A DNA stretch of 64,000 nt, from contig KV748228.1 of assembly GCA_001692895.1 (NCBI GenBank), positions 125,344-189,343 on the forward strand, written 5' to 3'. The notes beneath the pieces are model-generated. The model had not been told where the DNA came from, did not search any database, and was given only the letters and a program-made list of their open reading frames with translations. The DNA comes from Cenococcum geophilum 1.58 (lineage: Eukaryota; Ascomycota; Dothideomycetes; Gloniales; Gloniaceae). The position numbers and the translations under genes are program-made. Positions 21,190 through 33,500 of the stretch are shown here, piece by piece (position 1 is the stretch's first letter; every line of letters begins with the position of its first letter).

Positions 21190-23005
21190 ACGTAATCTAT
21201 AAGCAAGCTGGCTATATAAGCATCCTAGCCACCCTACCCAAAACGCGACGCGTTACTTAACCATTACCTTAATAGCTATACCATAATAATAAGAAGCCCT
21301 TTTTAAAGAGGGTAGAATTAATCTAGCTATTTATGCATATAAGTAAGGCTAATTTATAAGTTTCCGAGCCACTACTAATACCTACAACGTACCCTAAAGC
21401 ACAGCCTAGCTACGCGTAAAAGGTATTAAACTAAAACGAAATTCTATCCTACTAAATTGCCATCTTACACTAGTATAAAAAGAGAGCCTTAAGCAGTGGG
21501 TTCTATTAATAGACTAACGTAGTATGCTACTATAAATCGCGACCATGCGGTAGATAGCTAGTATTTTAGCTACTTAGCGCGCTAAATCTGCTACTCTATA
21601 ACCTATTAGCCAGAATTGGGTATAGAATTTTATTAAGCGCTATAACGACCTATTATTAAAATATAACCGCAAGTACGACTATTAGTGAGCTAAATACGAG
21701 GATCCTATACTTATTTAGGGCTAGTTTAAACGCGTTAAAGATATAAAAATATAATATAGGATTCTTAATAAGGATACCTATAATTCTAATAAAACTGGCT
21801 TTTAGATAGGTGTTATTATAACTATAAAAGTTGTTACTAGAACTAAGTATACTGGCCGGCCTAGAACTATATAGCTAGGTAATTAAGAATAGGTTATAAT
21901 TATTAAATGCGTTAATGCCCTAGGGGTCGCAATTCTACTACTTATTATTTTTAAGGTAGTAATACACTAGGCTGCCTAGTATAAGGATAATATTATACTA
22001 TATAACTGATTAATTAGTATTAGCGATAATAGTTAAACGATAAATAAGATTAGCCTAACTTAGCTATCTCTATTCTATAAGCATATAAAGGATTATATAG
22101 TTAGTACATATTAACTACTAGTGCTAGATAGCTATAACAGCTATATATTACCTAAATTTAATTAGTTCTGCCTAGATTATTAGATAGTTGTCCTCTATAT
22201 ACTAGCGCATTTATTATATATACTACAGCCGCTAGATATAGGCTATTTCTTAGTTCTTAAGCAATTATATAAACGCCTTATTAAAGAGATTATAAGCTAT
22301 AGTATTAGCTATAACAATAAGCATAAATTTCTACCACTATATTAGAATAATATATAGGCAGGATTTATAGCTACTAGCCTAGTTCCATATAACCCTAATC
22401 GCGTACTAGTACAGCTATATACAAAATATTAGACGCCGCCACCCTATCCACAGTTAAATGTATCTTAGATAGCTAAGACACCCTATAATATTGCTAAGCT
22501 ATAATAGCAGATATCCCTACTAAGGCGCTATCTTAAGCGGCGTATGTATAGCCTATTAAGTCTAATAGAATAAGCCCTTAGCTAGCTTGTTAAGGGGTAT
22601 AAAATAGTAATATTAAGCGCTGTGCTACTTATAAGCGAAAATAAGAAGCTATACGTAGAAAACTAGCGCCAGAAAAGGAAGAGGGTAAAGCGGCGCACGT
22701 ATATAGCTAGGGGGGGTGTTCTATTAGGAGCAGAAGGGGCCTTTTATACATAAGCTGCCCAGAAAGAGGTAGTAGAGGGGGTAGTAGAGGCAGTGGCCAA
22801 GTGACCGCAATAAGTACTACACAAGTGCAGTATATGCAAATCATTAGAATATACAGCACGTATATATCCTAGGCGTTAGATAACTAGCTAGTAAATAGCT
22901 ATACCAAATATAATTGTTCGTAGTTAAGTAATTCGCATTATTTGCCCTTAGTAGCGGGGTAGGTGGCTAGGATGCTTATATAGCCAGCTTGCTTATAGAT
23001 TACGT
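21190..23005 (+). mobile_element. Fot1/pogo-type DNA transposon, complete, 1,816 bp
   Basis: Perfect terminal inverted repeats: ACGTAATCTATAAGCAAGCT at the left and its reverse complement at the right, continuing through GGCTATATAAGCATCCTAGC for more than 45 bp. TA duplications flank it (21188-21189, 23006-23007). Length and structure fit the Fot1/pogo group. The terminal repeats are almost free of mutation relative to each other although the coding part is heavily altered. Confidence 0.93.
21278..22804 (+). pseudogene. Fot1/pogo transposase, full length but RIP-inactivated
   Basis: DDE transposase with an N-terminal HTH/CENP-B-like DNA-binding half. The start is inferred at 21278, now ATA, followed by codons reading PQQQEALFKEGRINLA when TAA is Gln. 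It reaches TGA 22802-22804, 508 codons plus stop with no net frameshift. Motifs include SLKQWVLLID and NFIKRYNDLL in the DNA-binding part. YNSNKTGF stands where the family has FDETGF, with Asp171 changed to Asn (AAT 21788-21790) and Glu to Lys. LLVLDSYNSY matches the DGHGSH motif with its Asp kept, and LQPLDIGYF keeps its Asp. The C-terminus is basic (QKRKRVKRR) and Glu/Val-rich. Interruptions are almost all TAA/TAG. Confidence 0.92.
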
Positions 23006-23007
23006 TA

Positions 23008-24420
23008 CTATAAGGAACTAGGCCTAATAGGCTTACTATATAAATATAGTAGGGTTTAGGTGCTATAAGAAGTAAATCTATAATAGAAGATTCTTATAAA
23101 GAATTACAATAATCCTTTAGGCGGCTACTATAAATAAGCTAAAATAGTAAAATTATTTTAGCGTAAATACTATTGGCTAAGCTTAAGTAGGAAGTAAAGG
23201 AGTATATTAGCTATTATAAAAAGTGTTAAGTATATAAGATCTATAGGCATAAGCTATAGGGTCTACTTAAATTAGTTCCCCCTGCTAGTAAGCTATAATA
23301 ATATACGCTATAGACTTTATTACAGATCTCCTGCTACCTAAAAGTAGCTAAGGATAAATATATAATTTGGTCCTTGTACTTATTAACAGGTTTTTAAAGT
23401 ACGTTTAATACCTTTATATTAATACAACGATTAATATATAAGCGCTTACTAACCTAATTAAGGAGAAATACTTTCTTAAAGTAGACTAGCCGTACTGTAT
23501 TATTACTAATAGGAGTAGTATCTTTATAAGTTAGTACTAGCTAGACCTATACTTTTATTTAAAGATAGACCACTATTATAGCATAGCTTTTTCTTTATAA
23601 ACAGATAAGTAAATAAAACGCTAGAACTAGGAACTAGAGTCTTATTTGCGAATATATTTAAACTACTAATAAGATAATTAGTATAAGCTACTTCTATACG
23701 CGGAGTATGCCTATAACTTAAAGTAATACTTATTATATAAGTATATACTAATCTAGATTGCCTATAGAGTTTAACTATTTAAGTTAAATAGTATACCCAG
23801 CAATTATTAGCTAAGACCGTATAATTAATTATAGGATCCTATTAGGAAGTTTAAGAATATCAATTAAAGAGTATAAGGATACCTCTAGGAATAGGAGGAG
23901 TAATAAAAGTATATAAAGTAGAGCCTATAAGATGCCTAAGAGTAATAGAGACCCTAATATAACCGTAAATACTAGAATAAGTATTTGGAGTAGGCGATAA
24001 GGTTCTATTATATTTAATAAATATTAAAACCTATTAACTATTAAAGGAGCTTAATATAAGATACCTAAGTCCCTTCTAAGTTAAGAAATAAATTAGTAAG
24101 CTAGCCTACCGTCTCTAGCTACCCCCATCTATAGCCCGTATATATTTAGTGTTTTAGATAAACCTACTAAAGTTATAGTATAGACTACCACTGGAAAAGA
24201 ACTTCTATTTAGGCTTAATTAAATACCCTAAGGTAGTAGGCAAGTAGTATAAGGTTAAAGCTATACTATACTATAAGTTTATTAAGAACAAGCTTTAATA
24301 TAAAGGTTAATGGCTAGGCTAGCCTACTAAGGACTCTATATAGAAACTAGAGGATTACCTTAATTATTATAAGGATATTTTAAAAGAATATTAGGACTAA
24401 GGTCTGTAATCTATAAATTA
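23008..24420 (+). pseudogene. Gypsy E integrase and chromodomain
   Basis: The zinc-binding part reads NPLGGYYKQAK, then an RKYYQLSL block and KCQVYKIYRHKLQGLL (about 23080-23280). The catalytic core follows: IDFITDLLLP (first Asp kept), YNLVLVLINRFLKY, and SIFISQYQLDLYFYLKIDHY with ancestral SDRG changed to TNRS. ELESYLRIYLNY and AEYAYN lie near 23630-23720. A chromodomain occupies about 24220-24400 (KAILYYKF...YKGWLGQP...LEDYLNYYKD). The chromodomain would have directed integration to particular chromatin. No intact frame longer than a few dozen codons survives. Confidence 0.82.
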
Positions 24421-24560
24421 TAAAAAGCGCTTTAATACTATAGTGTTATTACAACCTATAAAGAAAGCTTATAGTAAGCTATAAGGAGGCTCTAAAGAGT
24501 AAGAAATAGGTTAAATCGGATATAGAAGGGATAGGCTTTAGAAACTATAGGAATAGGGCT

Positions 24561-25890
24561 ATAGCCTAAGGCAGGATAGGTCCTTAGCCTTTTTATATAT
24601 ATAGTATAGAATTAATAGGGCATTTTACTAGAATTGTATTCCTATTAATTAATTTATACCAGGAATATTATTTTAGGGCTTCTAAGCCCTTTCTAAAAGC
24701 CTTTTAAGGCCTTTTTAAGTACCTAATTAAGGTCCTTAATTGCAATTATATATAAGAATAAATCCCAAATACCTAATCTAAAAAGCTATTATACCTTATC
24801 CTTAGGATTAGAATTAGTATCTATTAGCCCTTTAAGGGACGGCTAATAGAAATAAGATCCCTTTATAGGTGTATAAGTAGGCATAAAAATAGGAGTAGGA
24901 TAATAAGGTGTAGTAGGAGCAGAGATTCTTAAACGCTTAATACTAATATTAGGTCTAAACTAATACTAATAAAGCTCTTGGGGTGTTAGCTTATAGTTAA
25001 TAAAGATACGCTTAAGCCTAAAATAAATAAAGATATTAGCTGGCTGGTATAATCTAAAATTACCAAAATCTTACTATAGTAACTATTAGTTACCTATTTA
25101 CTAGGTACCTAAAGGGTAATTTACCTAATAATATATTATATTATACTCTTTTAAAACTTAATATATATACGCGAACTCCTTTCTATAGTACACGGCAACT
25201 TTTTTTAATTATCCCTATTCTTTACCCTATCCTTAATATACTAGCCTTACTCTTTATTAGGCGTTACTAGCTAGCTTACTAGGAATTATAGGCAGTATAA
25301 ATAGCCGTAATATAGTCTTAAATTTAACTAAGTTATTTAGCATTTATGCTAGAATAAAAGAGAGCTTAGGCGATATAGTAGTTAAGGATATTAAAGAAAT
25401 GTTGCTATTTAGGCCTAGGCTATTAAAGCTTAAAGTTAATAGTAGAAATCTATTAAGAATAGAAAAGCTTATCTTAATATAACTGCCGCTTTTAGTATAT
25501 ATATATTAATTATAAAGACTAAAGGTATTAGATCTAATATAGTACGTTTTATTATAAGCCTCTAGAATTCTTTTATTAGATCTCCGGTCTTTTATAGAGA
25601 TATAAGTAAAATTATTTAAGTAAAACTAGTAATAGTAATAATAATAATTTATTGCTTAACGTCCAATTTAAATCCCTATTAGGCCTACGCGGACTACTCC
25701 TTATTTATATATAGGGAGAAAACTCTATTTAAGAAAACCCCGTAATCTATCTCCCCGCCTTTTAAAACTCGCCTACTTAGCGCCTATAAGTTACCTATAG
25801 TGCTCTACTACCTTACTTTTTAACCTCCTTAGGAACTACTACTGCTATAATAAGCCTACAGATGCGCTAGTATTGTAAACTTTACTCTAC
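24561..25890. other. unassigned AT-rich stretch
   Basis: Between the end of the Gypsy E chromodomain and the recognisable C-terminal part of the LINE. It should hold the 3' end of E and the 3' end of the LINE. A short T run at 25200-25206 (a poly-A on the minus strand) could be the LINE tail. Reading either strand with stops ignored gives long frames with no recognisable motif. Confidence 0.4.
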
Positions 25891-26399
25891 CACTATAGAG
25901 ACATTAGGGGGCGCTTAATACTCGCCCCTTTACCTTCTATTACTATTTTCTTTGCAACCTAGAATTGGTCTAGTACATTTTAGCTAATAAGCCACTAGGT
26001 AACCGCCTTAAGACCTTTTTATATTAAGAGCAGTATATTATAGTTCTCTATGCCAGCTACTAAGAGTATTGCTTTTTAGTTAGTATATAAGGGGCATAAC
26101 AGTATTACGTGTTTTAGTGTCTATCTTAGCCAGCCATATTTATATCTTAGGCTGCCTACTAAAACACCCACCTAGTAAAGCTAATCTTTTAGTCCTATTA
26201 TTCCTATTCTTAAAAGTATTACTATTATATTTTCTGCCTTTATTAGGCCTTTTTAGAGCCCTTAGGTGTTTACCCCCTATAGCATTAACTATACTATAGC
26301 TTAGGTTCCTCTTACCTATATTAACCTCTATACCTTTAACTCCTATATACCTCTTTAGTGTTAGTCTAGCTAGTATTATATTACAGTAGATGGTTTCCT

Positions 26400-28865
26400 A
26401 GTACTCTTTTATACTCTACTTTAACTCCTTTCTCTCTCTTACTATTATCTTTACTAGCCTCTTACGCGTCTCCCCTTCTCCTTTATATAGGCCCGGGCCC
26501 TAACGCGGCACTATTCTTCTTCCGCTTTCTTTACCTGTTTTTCTAATATATCTTCCCTACTTTAGGGTAGTTGGTTTACTCTCCTATAGGGCACCTTAGG
26601 GTCCCTCCATAGTTTATTTAGGCGTGTCTTAATATACTTTATAATATTAAAGTTATGCTCCTTTTAAACCCTTTATATTATAGTAGCTTTAATATATGAT
26701 TATAGGGGGGGAATATTAGCTTCCTTCTTAAGTAGAGCTATAGCCGTTCGCTTATACCCACCTATTATACTCTAAAGATAGGCTATTTAGACCTTTTAGA
26801 GTAGTTTAAGGAGTAATTTAGGGGGGCCTTTTTAGTTTCTCCTATAGTCTAAATACTAGATCTATATGTTATGGTTGGCCAAACAACTACTATATATAGT
26901 AGGCATGACCTTTAAAAGTATAGGCCCTATATAAAATTAAGAAACCTAGATATTACTATATACTATACTTAGCCGCTTATAATATATATACGCTTTACTA
27001 AAGCTTACTATCTACCTATACTCCTAGTACCCTTAGGCTTTAAACTAGTTAACCCCTAAAGCTTTAAATATAAATTATATGCTAAAGATCTGCAAATTAG
27101 TTACGTTTTCTTATAAAATAGATTAGCTAGTATTTCTCTAGTAAGAATTAGACTCTATATCGTCTCGCCTATTTTATATAGGTATTATAAGCTTTCTCTA
27201 GTGTTCTGCAATTCTCTGCGGCTATTAGCCCGTATATAATTAGGTTTGTATTATTAATAAAGCCTATCCCTTAGGTCGCTCCTTCCTTAAAGAAGTTAAG
27301 TAGGTTGCTTATAAAGAAAAGAAAGAGTATAGGTAAGAGGGGTAATCCTTATAGTATTTCTGTTGTAACTGCGATAGGGGGGCTCTAATATCCGCTAAAG
27401 ACTAGTAATATTTCTTTCTAGCCTATAAACTCTTAAATAAATTATATAATCTATTTTAGGAAGCCCTTTACCCTAAGGATATATAGAAGGCGCTTATAGG
27501 GTATATTATTGTAGGCGCCGCTAATATCTAGGCTAAGCATTAATATTATAAAGTCCTTTCGCATAGCCTATACAGATTTAATAGTAGTAGTAAGCAGCGT
27601 AAGTGCTAATAGCGTTAAGCGGTTCTTTTTTACCCCTATCTGACTTTACGGTAGTAGGGCGTGTTCCTTAGCCATATTTACTATACGGTCCGCTATTACC
27701 TTTTCTAAGATCTTACTAAGGGTGTTTTTTAAAGTAATAGGGCGGTAGCTTTCTAGGATTAAGTAGTCTGCTTTACCTTTTTTTTTGTAAAATAACTGTT
27801 ATTATGGATCTTCCAAGTCGCGGGTAGTAGCCTACTATAAAGTATACTCTAGCTACGTTTGTAAGCTAAGGTGCTATAAGTGATCTATAAGTTTTTAAGG
27901 CCTTATTTAGAATCTCGTCTAGTCCTAATACTATATTATTTAAAAGGCGGCTAATAGTTCCGGCCATTTCTTCTGTTATTATATCGCTGTTAACTTATAG
28001 GTAAGTTACCGGTGTTTTACCTATAATATTGCTAAGGTCTACTAGAGCTAGTTAGGGGAAGAACCTTTTTATAAGGATCTTTGCCTTTTCCTTATTAGTA
28101 TTAGTTGCCTATAATTCCTCTGCTCTGTAAAGGGGCGGTAGGTATAAGTCTTCTACTAAGCGTCCTACCTTCTTTTAACCTATTTTGCTATAGCCCAAAG
28201 GCCTTTATTATAGGGGAGGCTCGGGTTAAAAGTAAGCTTATTTATAAACCGTCTCCAGTTATTTCTTACTGCTTTTCTTAGGATATTCTTTAACTAGTTT
28301 CTTATATCTTTATATTATCTTTTATCTTTAGGGTTATAGCTACTTATATATTTCCCTCTTACTTATTATTAGCTGGTAATAAGAACCGCGTATTATGCGG
28401 ACTATATATATTGCGTATAGGGGCCTAGATATAAAACTAAGTAGTATTCTTTTAGCCTATTTTTAATCACTACCTAGATCCTTTTTAGTCTTTAGTTAAT
28501 TTCATTAGGGGTAGTTAGTAAGCCTCGCTTATTTAATATTAGGTGGATTTCTTCTAGGTCTTAAAGTTGTTATTTAACTATACTAAGGAAACTGTTTATT
28601 TTACGCTTCCTTATTACATATCTTTTGCTATTTAGTTACGCCTTAATATCTAGATTTAGCTATATCTGGATAGGGATATAGTCTATAGCGAGTGCCTATT
28701 CTTCTTTAGGGTTATACCTTTTAAGTCTTTAGTATAGGCCTTTGTCTATAAATGTAAGGTTAATTATACTTCTAGCGGTGCCTTATTGCCATATAATTGC
28801 TCCTAGGAGGGTAGCTAGCTTAAGGCCCTAGATATCTATAGCTTTTAGTAAGCACTCTATCCATT
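26400..28865 (-). pseudogene. LINE ORF2: end of endonuclease, reverse transcriptase, C-terminal region
   Basis: Just inside the Gypsy D junction the frame continues the endonuclease (KLATLLGAIIWQ, then IINLTF, the SDHxP-side segment). RT runs from about 27810 down to 26900: YRPITLKNTLSKILEKVIAD, then SLDISGAYNNIPYKRLL, then the catalytic box FINNTNLII, where the family has F[VI]DD; both Asp codons are AAT (27250-27255). LEKAYNTYIKQARRY and LRVLGVQVDSKL follow. A later block (GISERLQLYLRRKL, about 26560) matches the region after RT in Tad1 elements. A C-terminal RNase H was not recognised. The left end is approximate. Confidence 0.8.
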
Positions 28866-28870
28866 ATTTA

Positions 28871-29272
28871 TGTCACGGGACACCTCCGTAACACCTTATA
28901 CACGTCTACCTGTTTCTACCAACTCAGCAACCAGAGACCGACCACGAGATTGCCGCAATCCACGGCAATCTACGACAATTTGCCGTTTTCCACTATATTC
29001 CGCCACATTCCACTAAATTCTACCAAGTCTACTAAATTCCGCCAAGTTCTAACCGAATTCTACTAAGTTCTGCTAGGACCATAACCTAAAGCCTATTCTA
29101 CTCTATATATGTGTTAACTAAGTAACTAAGTTAACAATATATACCCTTTTCCCCCTATTCCCTTACCTTCTCTCCTTACGCAACGTCTTAATCTTATTAT
29201 ATAGTTTATGTACATAGCTTAATAATATCTACTTCGCTATATATTATTACCGCTTATACTTACTCCATAACA
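28871..29272 (+). repeat. 5' LTR of Gypsy D (402 bp)
   Basis: Starts TGTCACGGGACACCTCCGTA and ends TTACTCCATAACA. It contains imperfect repeats of CCACTAAATTCYRCCAAGT. It is noticeably less mutated than the 3' LTR; the differences I checked are transitions. Confidence 0.95.
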
Positions 29273-29306
29273 CTACGTTACGTTAACTACCTATACTACT
29301 ATTGAA

Positions 29307-30370
29307 ATAGAAAACGCACCTAAAGCCCCCGTAACGGCCACTAATATTATATCTATCCTCTAGAAATAAATGGTAAGTATATAAAAGTCCTTTATAGAGG
29401 CCCTTAAATAATAACGAGTTGCCTTAACCCAACTATAAGCTAAGCAAGAAGTACGGCATTAGAAAACAATGGAAGCCCTTTAAGAGGAAGTCCGTACCCT
29501 TAAGATGCTTACGCTAGAACCCTAAGACTGAACACTATCTCCGGAGATAAACACGCGGAGCGTAAGCCCCGAACCTATAGTAGCTGTTTACCCTAAACCT
29601 ATAGTAGCTATTTACCCCAAACTAACCACCGTACTGTAATAATCTAAACGGTTACCTGACCCCCTAATATTTATTAGTAAATAATAAGAGCTTTAATTAT
29701 TTCTAAGCTAGCTTAAGAATAAGCTAACCGGAAATGCTAACCGCTACCTAACTAAAGCTAACCGACTCTGTTACGCCCTAAGTCGACTAAAAGGAGAGGT
29801 AGCTAACCTTATTAAACCCCTTTAGCCAAACTTAGTACGAAGCCTAGTTGTACTCCTTAAAGCTATATACGGTAACCTAAACCGCTAAGCCACTACTTAG
29901 AGAAAGATAAACTATATAGCTTAGGGAACAAAGAGCTTCCTAGTATACTTCTCTGAATTTAACCGTTATGTAAGGGAAACTAGCTGGAACGACTTTGCAC
30001 TAGTTAACAGCCTTATTAAGTCCCTAAGCCCTAAACTAAAAATCTCCTTAATAGGTGTAGACCTACTGGGAGCCCTTAATGCCTGCGCAAATGTTATTAA
30101 CAAATGGTATAATAATATACTACGCCTAATACTAAAGCCTATCTCTTAATACAATACGGCAACCCCGCAAATGTCTACTAAGTCATTATCTCAGCCTAAA
30201 CACCCCAATACTATAGATATTAACTCTGGAACCCTAGAATATGCCCTACTAGGGTCTTTTAAATAAGAACGACGCTTTAAGCAAGGCCTTTATTTTAAAT
30301 GTGGAAATAAGGGTTACATCTTAAAATACTGCTCCGTCCCCCTACCTAAATACGATTTATAAACGGCAAA
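29307..30370 (+). pseudogene. Gypsy D gag with zinc knuckle
   Basis: Capsid/nucleocapsid protein. The start is inferred at 29307, where ATG is now ATA, followed by ENAPKAPVTATNI. The capsid part includes FLVYFSEFNRYVRETSWND and LVNSLIKSLSPKLKISL (29940-30055). The knuckle reads YFKCGNKGYILKYC at 30291-30332, an ancestral CxxCxxxxHxxxxC with first Cys, His and one later Cys position changed to Tyr. The knuckle is in frame with the inferred start (codon 329). It is interrupted only by TAA/TAG. Confidence 0.8.
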
Positions 30371-30599
30371 TACTAACAACTGTTTACCGCATTAATCTTC
30401 CGGTTACCGTCCCTAATCTTTATCTAGTTCTAGCCGTATATCTAATAAGCACCGTTTATAAGAATAAAGCTCCAACTAACGCTCTATAAGAACTCCGCCC
30501 TAATCGCCTCTAAAAGGAAGGTCTTAGAGCTAAGTCGCTCTCCAGAACAGCTCTGCCTTAGAATCTTATTAAATACTTTAGATGTTACAAACTCTAACT

Positions 30600-33500
30600 T
30601 TTAGGATGGTAGTATAACCGTTATCTGTTGTCTTTAGTAGAATAATTAATGGGTTAATACTTAAGTCTTAATTAATATAGGAGCTAGCGGCATAGGATTT
30701 ATTAATAAGATCTTCGCGTAAGAAAATGGATTTACCCTAACCCCCCTTAACCGGCATATTAACGTATTTGGATTTAATAGCAAACGCACCGTCTTAGGCC
30801 GTATTACCCACGTAGTAGCCCTAAAACTCCAATACCTAAACCACAAAAAACTAATTAAGCTTTTTATTACTACCTTAGGTTACCTAGTAATCCTAAAATA
30901 ACCCTAGATGAAGCTATATAAGGTAACTATTAATTAGGATAACCTTAAGCTTCTATTTACCGCCTCCCGTTATAAGCAGAAATGCCTTATAACGTACCGC
31001 CCTAACACTAAACTAAAACCTAGGAAATCCACTAAATTCTATAAATAAAAGATTTTTATTAATATCCACCCTACACCTAAGGAATCTACCAGATTTTACT
31101 AACCTAAGAATTCCACCAAATTTCACTAACATAAAAATTTTATTAATATCTACTAAGGATCTGGAATTTCTACCAAACCCTACAAACCGATCCTAACTAC
31201 TACACCGCCCCGAACTAAGTAGAAGCTTAAGCTTAGTACCCGAAAGTACTAGAAGGACTAGTACCCTACTATAAAAAGAATACTTAAAGAACTCGAACCC
31301 AAATCTAATATTAACTCCATATCTAATACTAAACCTAAACCCGAATAAGAAACTATGGACGACCCAAATAAGCTTAACACCTTAGATGTCTGCATAATTA
31401 GAGCTACTCCGCTAGTATAACTTGCTATAAAACCTAAACACACGATCTTTACCGTTATAATGGCCGATATTAAGAAAGCCTTAGCATCGAAAAAACATAC
31501 TAACCCTACTACGAAAGTACTAGTAGAGTACTATAAGTACCTAGATGTATTCTTATAAGAAGAAGCTAATAAGCTACTAGAGCACCGACCGTACGACTAT
31601 AAGATCGTAATTAAAGAAGGAAAATACCCTAGATTTAGACCCCTATATAGGATGTCCTAAAATAAACTCTAGGTGCTATGGAAATATTTAGACAAGCATT
31701 TAGACAAAGGGTTTATTAGAGCAAGCTCCTTACCTATAGCTGTATTAGTAATCTTTATTAAGAAACCTAGTGGCGGTTTACGCTTCTGTATACACTACTA
31801 AGCCCTTAATACTATTACTGTTAAGAACTAGTATCCAATCCTGTTAATTTAAGAGACACTAAACCAATTAAGTAAGGCCCGTATTTATACAAAACTCGAT
31901 ATTATTTATATATTTAACCGCCTCCGTATTATAAAAGGAGATAAATAGCTTACCGCATTCCGCACCCAATATGGACTATTTAAATATTTAGTAATGCCGT
32001 TCGGCCTTGTAAACGCCCTAAGTTTATTTTAGCACTTCGTAAATAATACCCAACACCCCTACCTAGATATCTTCTATACCGCGTATATTAATGATATCCT
32101 AATATATAGCGATAATTTAACTAAATATCAAAAATATGTCGAACTTATTCTGGAAGCCCTACGCGGAGCTGGCCTATAATTAGATATAGATAAATACGAG
32201 TTCCATAAAACAGAAGTACTATACCTTAGACTTATTATCTTTATAGATAGTATATAAATGGATCCCAAGAAGGTCAAAGTAGTTGTAAATTGGTAAGAAC
32301 TGTCAGGTGACGAAGTCACCTCGCCTATATGTATTGTTCCGCACAGCAGTGCCTGGCATCAAGCCAGTCACTCGCTTACCTTTTGGGGTTTGTGCCGTGG
32401 CTAAGTGGTGTGGAGCTTGTCACCTCACAAGAACCTAAGAACGTTAAGGACGTAAGAGCATTTATAGAATTCACAAACTTCTACTAATGGTTTATTAATA
32501 ACTTCTCTGCCCTAGTTTTACTACTAGTAGCTCTAACCCGGAAGGATAAGGCCTTTATCTTTAATAAGGAATATAAGAAAGCCTTTACTTACCTAAAAGT
32601 TATATTTACTACTACCCTTATACTCTAACACTTCGACCTAAACTAAATGAGTATTATAAAAGCTGATTTATCTAACTACGTTATTAGAGGTATCCTATCT
32701 TAATATAACAAAGATAGAGTATTATACCCTATAGCATATTTTTTTAAAACGACTAAGCCTAGCTAAATATAATTACGAGATCTACGATAAAGAATTATTA
32801 GCTATTATTAGATGTTTTAAACAATAGCGACCCAAACTAGAAGGCGCTGGATTTCTAATTAAGGTCCTTAGCGACCATAAGAACCTATAGTACTTCACGA
32901 CCACAAAATAGCTAAGCCACCGTTAGGCCCGCTGGTTAGAATACCTATCCTATTTCCAATTCTTAATTACGTACCGTTTAGGCGTCTAAGGTTAGAAGCC
33001 TAATACCCTAACTTAACGTTTATAAGACGCGCCAGTATAAGAAGAAGCGCATTCTTACTATAACTAATCCTTACTCCGCCCCGAACTATTTAATCCCCCT
33101 ACTAAAGATCTTATGGTATATATTCTTAAGATAACCGATTAATTAATTAAACAGATTATAGTTAATAAATACCCAAATAACGAGTTTATCTAGGAGACGC
33201 TTAAGCTAATTTAAGATGGCGTTAGACGCTCTAAAAAGATTTCTTTAAGTAAATACGAAGCTCGCGGAAACTGCTTATATTACCAAAACCATCTTATTAT
33301 CCCTAATTATAATAAACTTAAGCTTAAGCTCCTTAAACACGTATATAACCTACTAGTAGCCGGCCACCCCGGCTAAGGAAAAACCCTAGAACTACTCTAA
33401 TAAGAGTACTATTAGACGAATATATATAATATAACACAAAGGTATATCTCTAGTTGCTATACCTACTAACGAGCTAAGGCTTTGTATAAGACGTATAATA

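Larger units (their letters stand above)
20725..24560 (+). mobile_element. Gypsy element E (integrase-chromodomain part) interrupted by a Fot1/pogo element
   Basis: The plus-strand integrase frame reads across the insertion site at TA (21188-21189 and 23006-23007): the linker before it (EEYNGKEATRC-like) is followed after it by YYKELGLI and NPLGGYYKQAK. RT and RNase H were not found to the left, so the copy is truncated at 20725. No LTR was recognised on the right. Confidence 0.7.

Noticed and set aside
26117..26299. 60-codon hydrophobic plus-strand frame
   Set aside because: Leu-rich reading of AT-rich DNA antisense to the LINE; no start context or motif.
30661..32319. Minus-strand 61- to 63-codon frames
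   Set aside because: All are antisense to Gypsy D protease, linker and RT.
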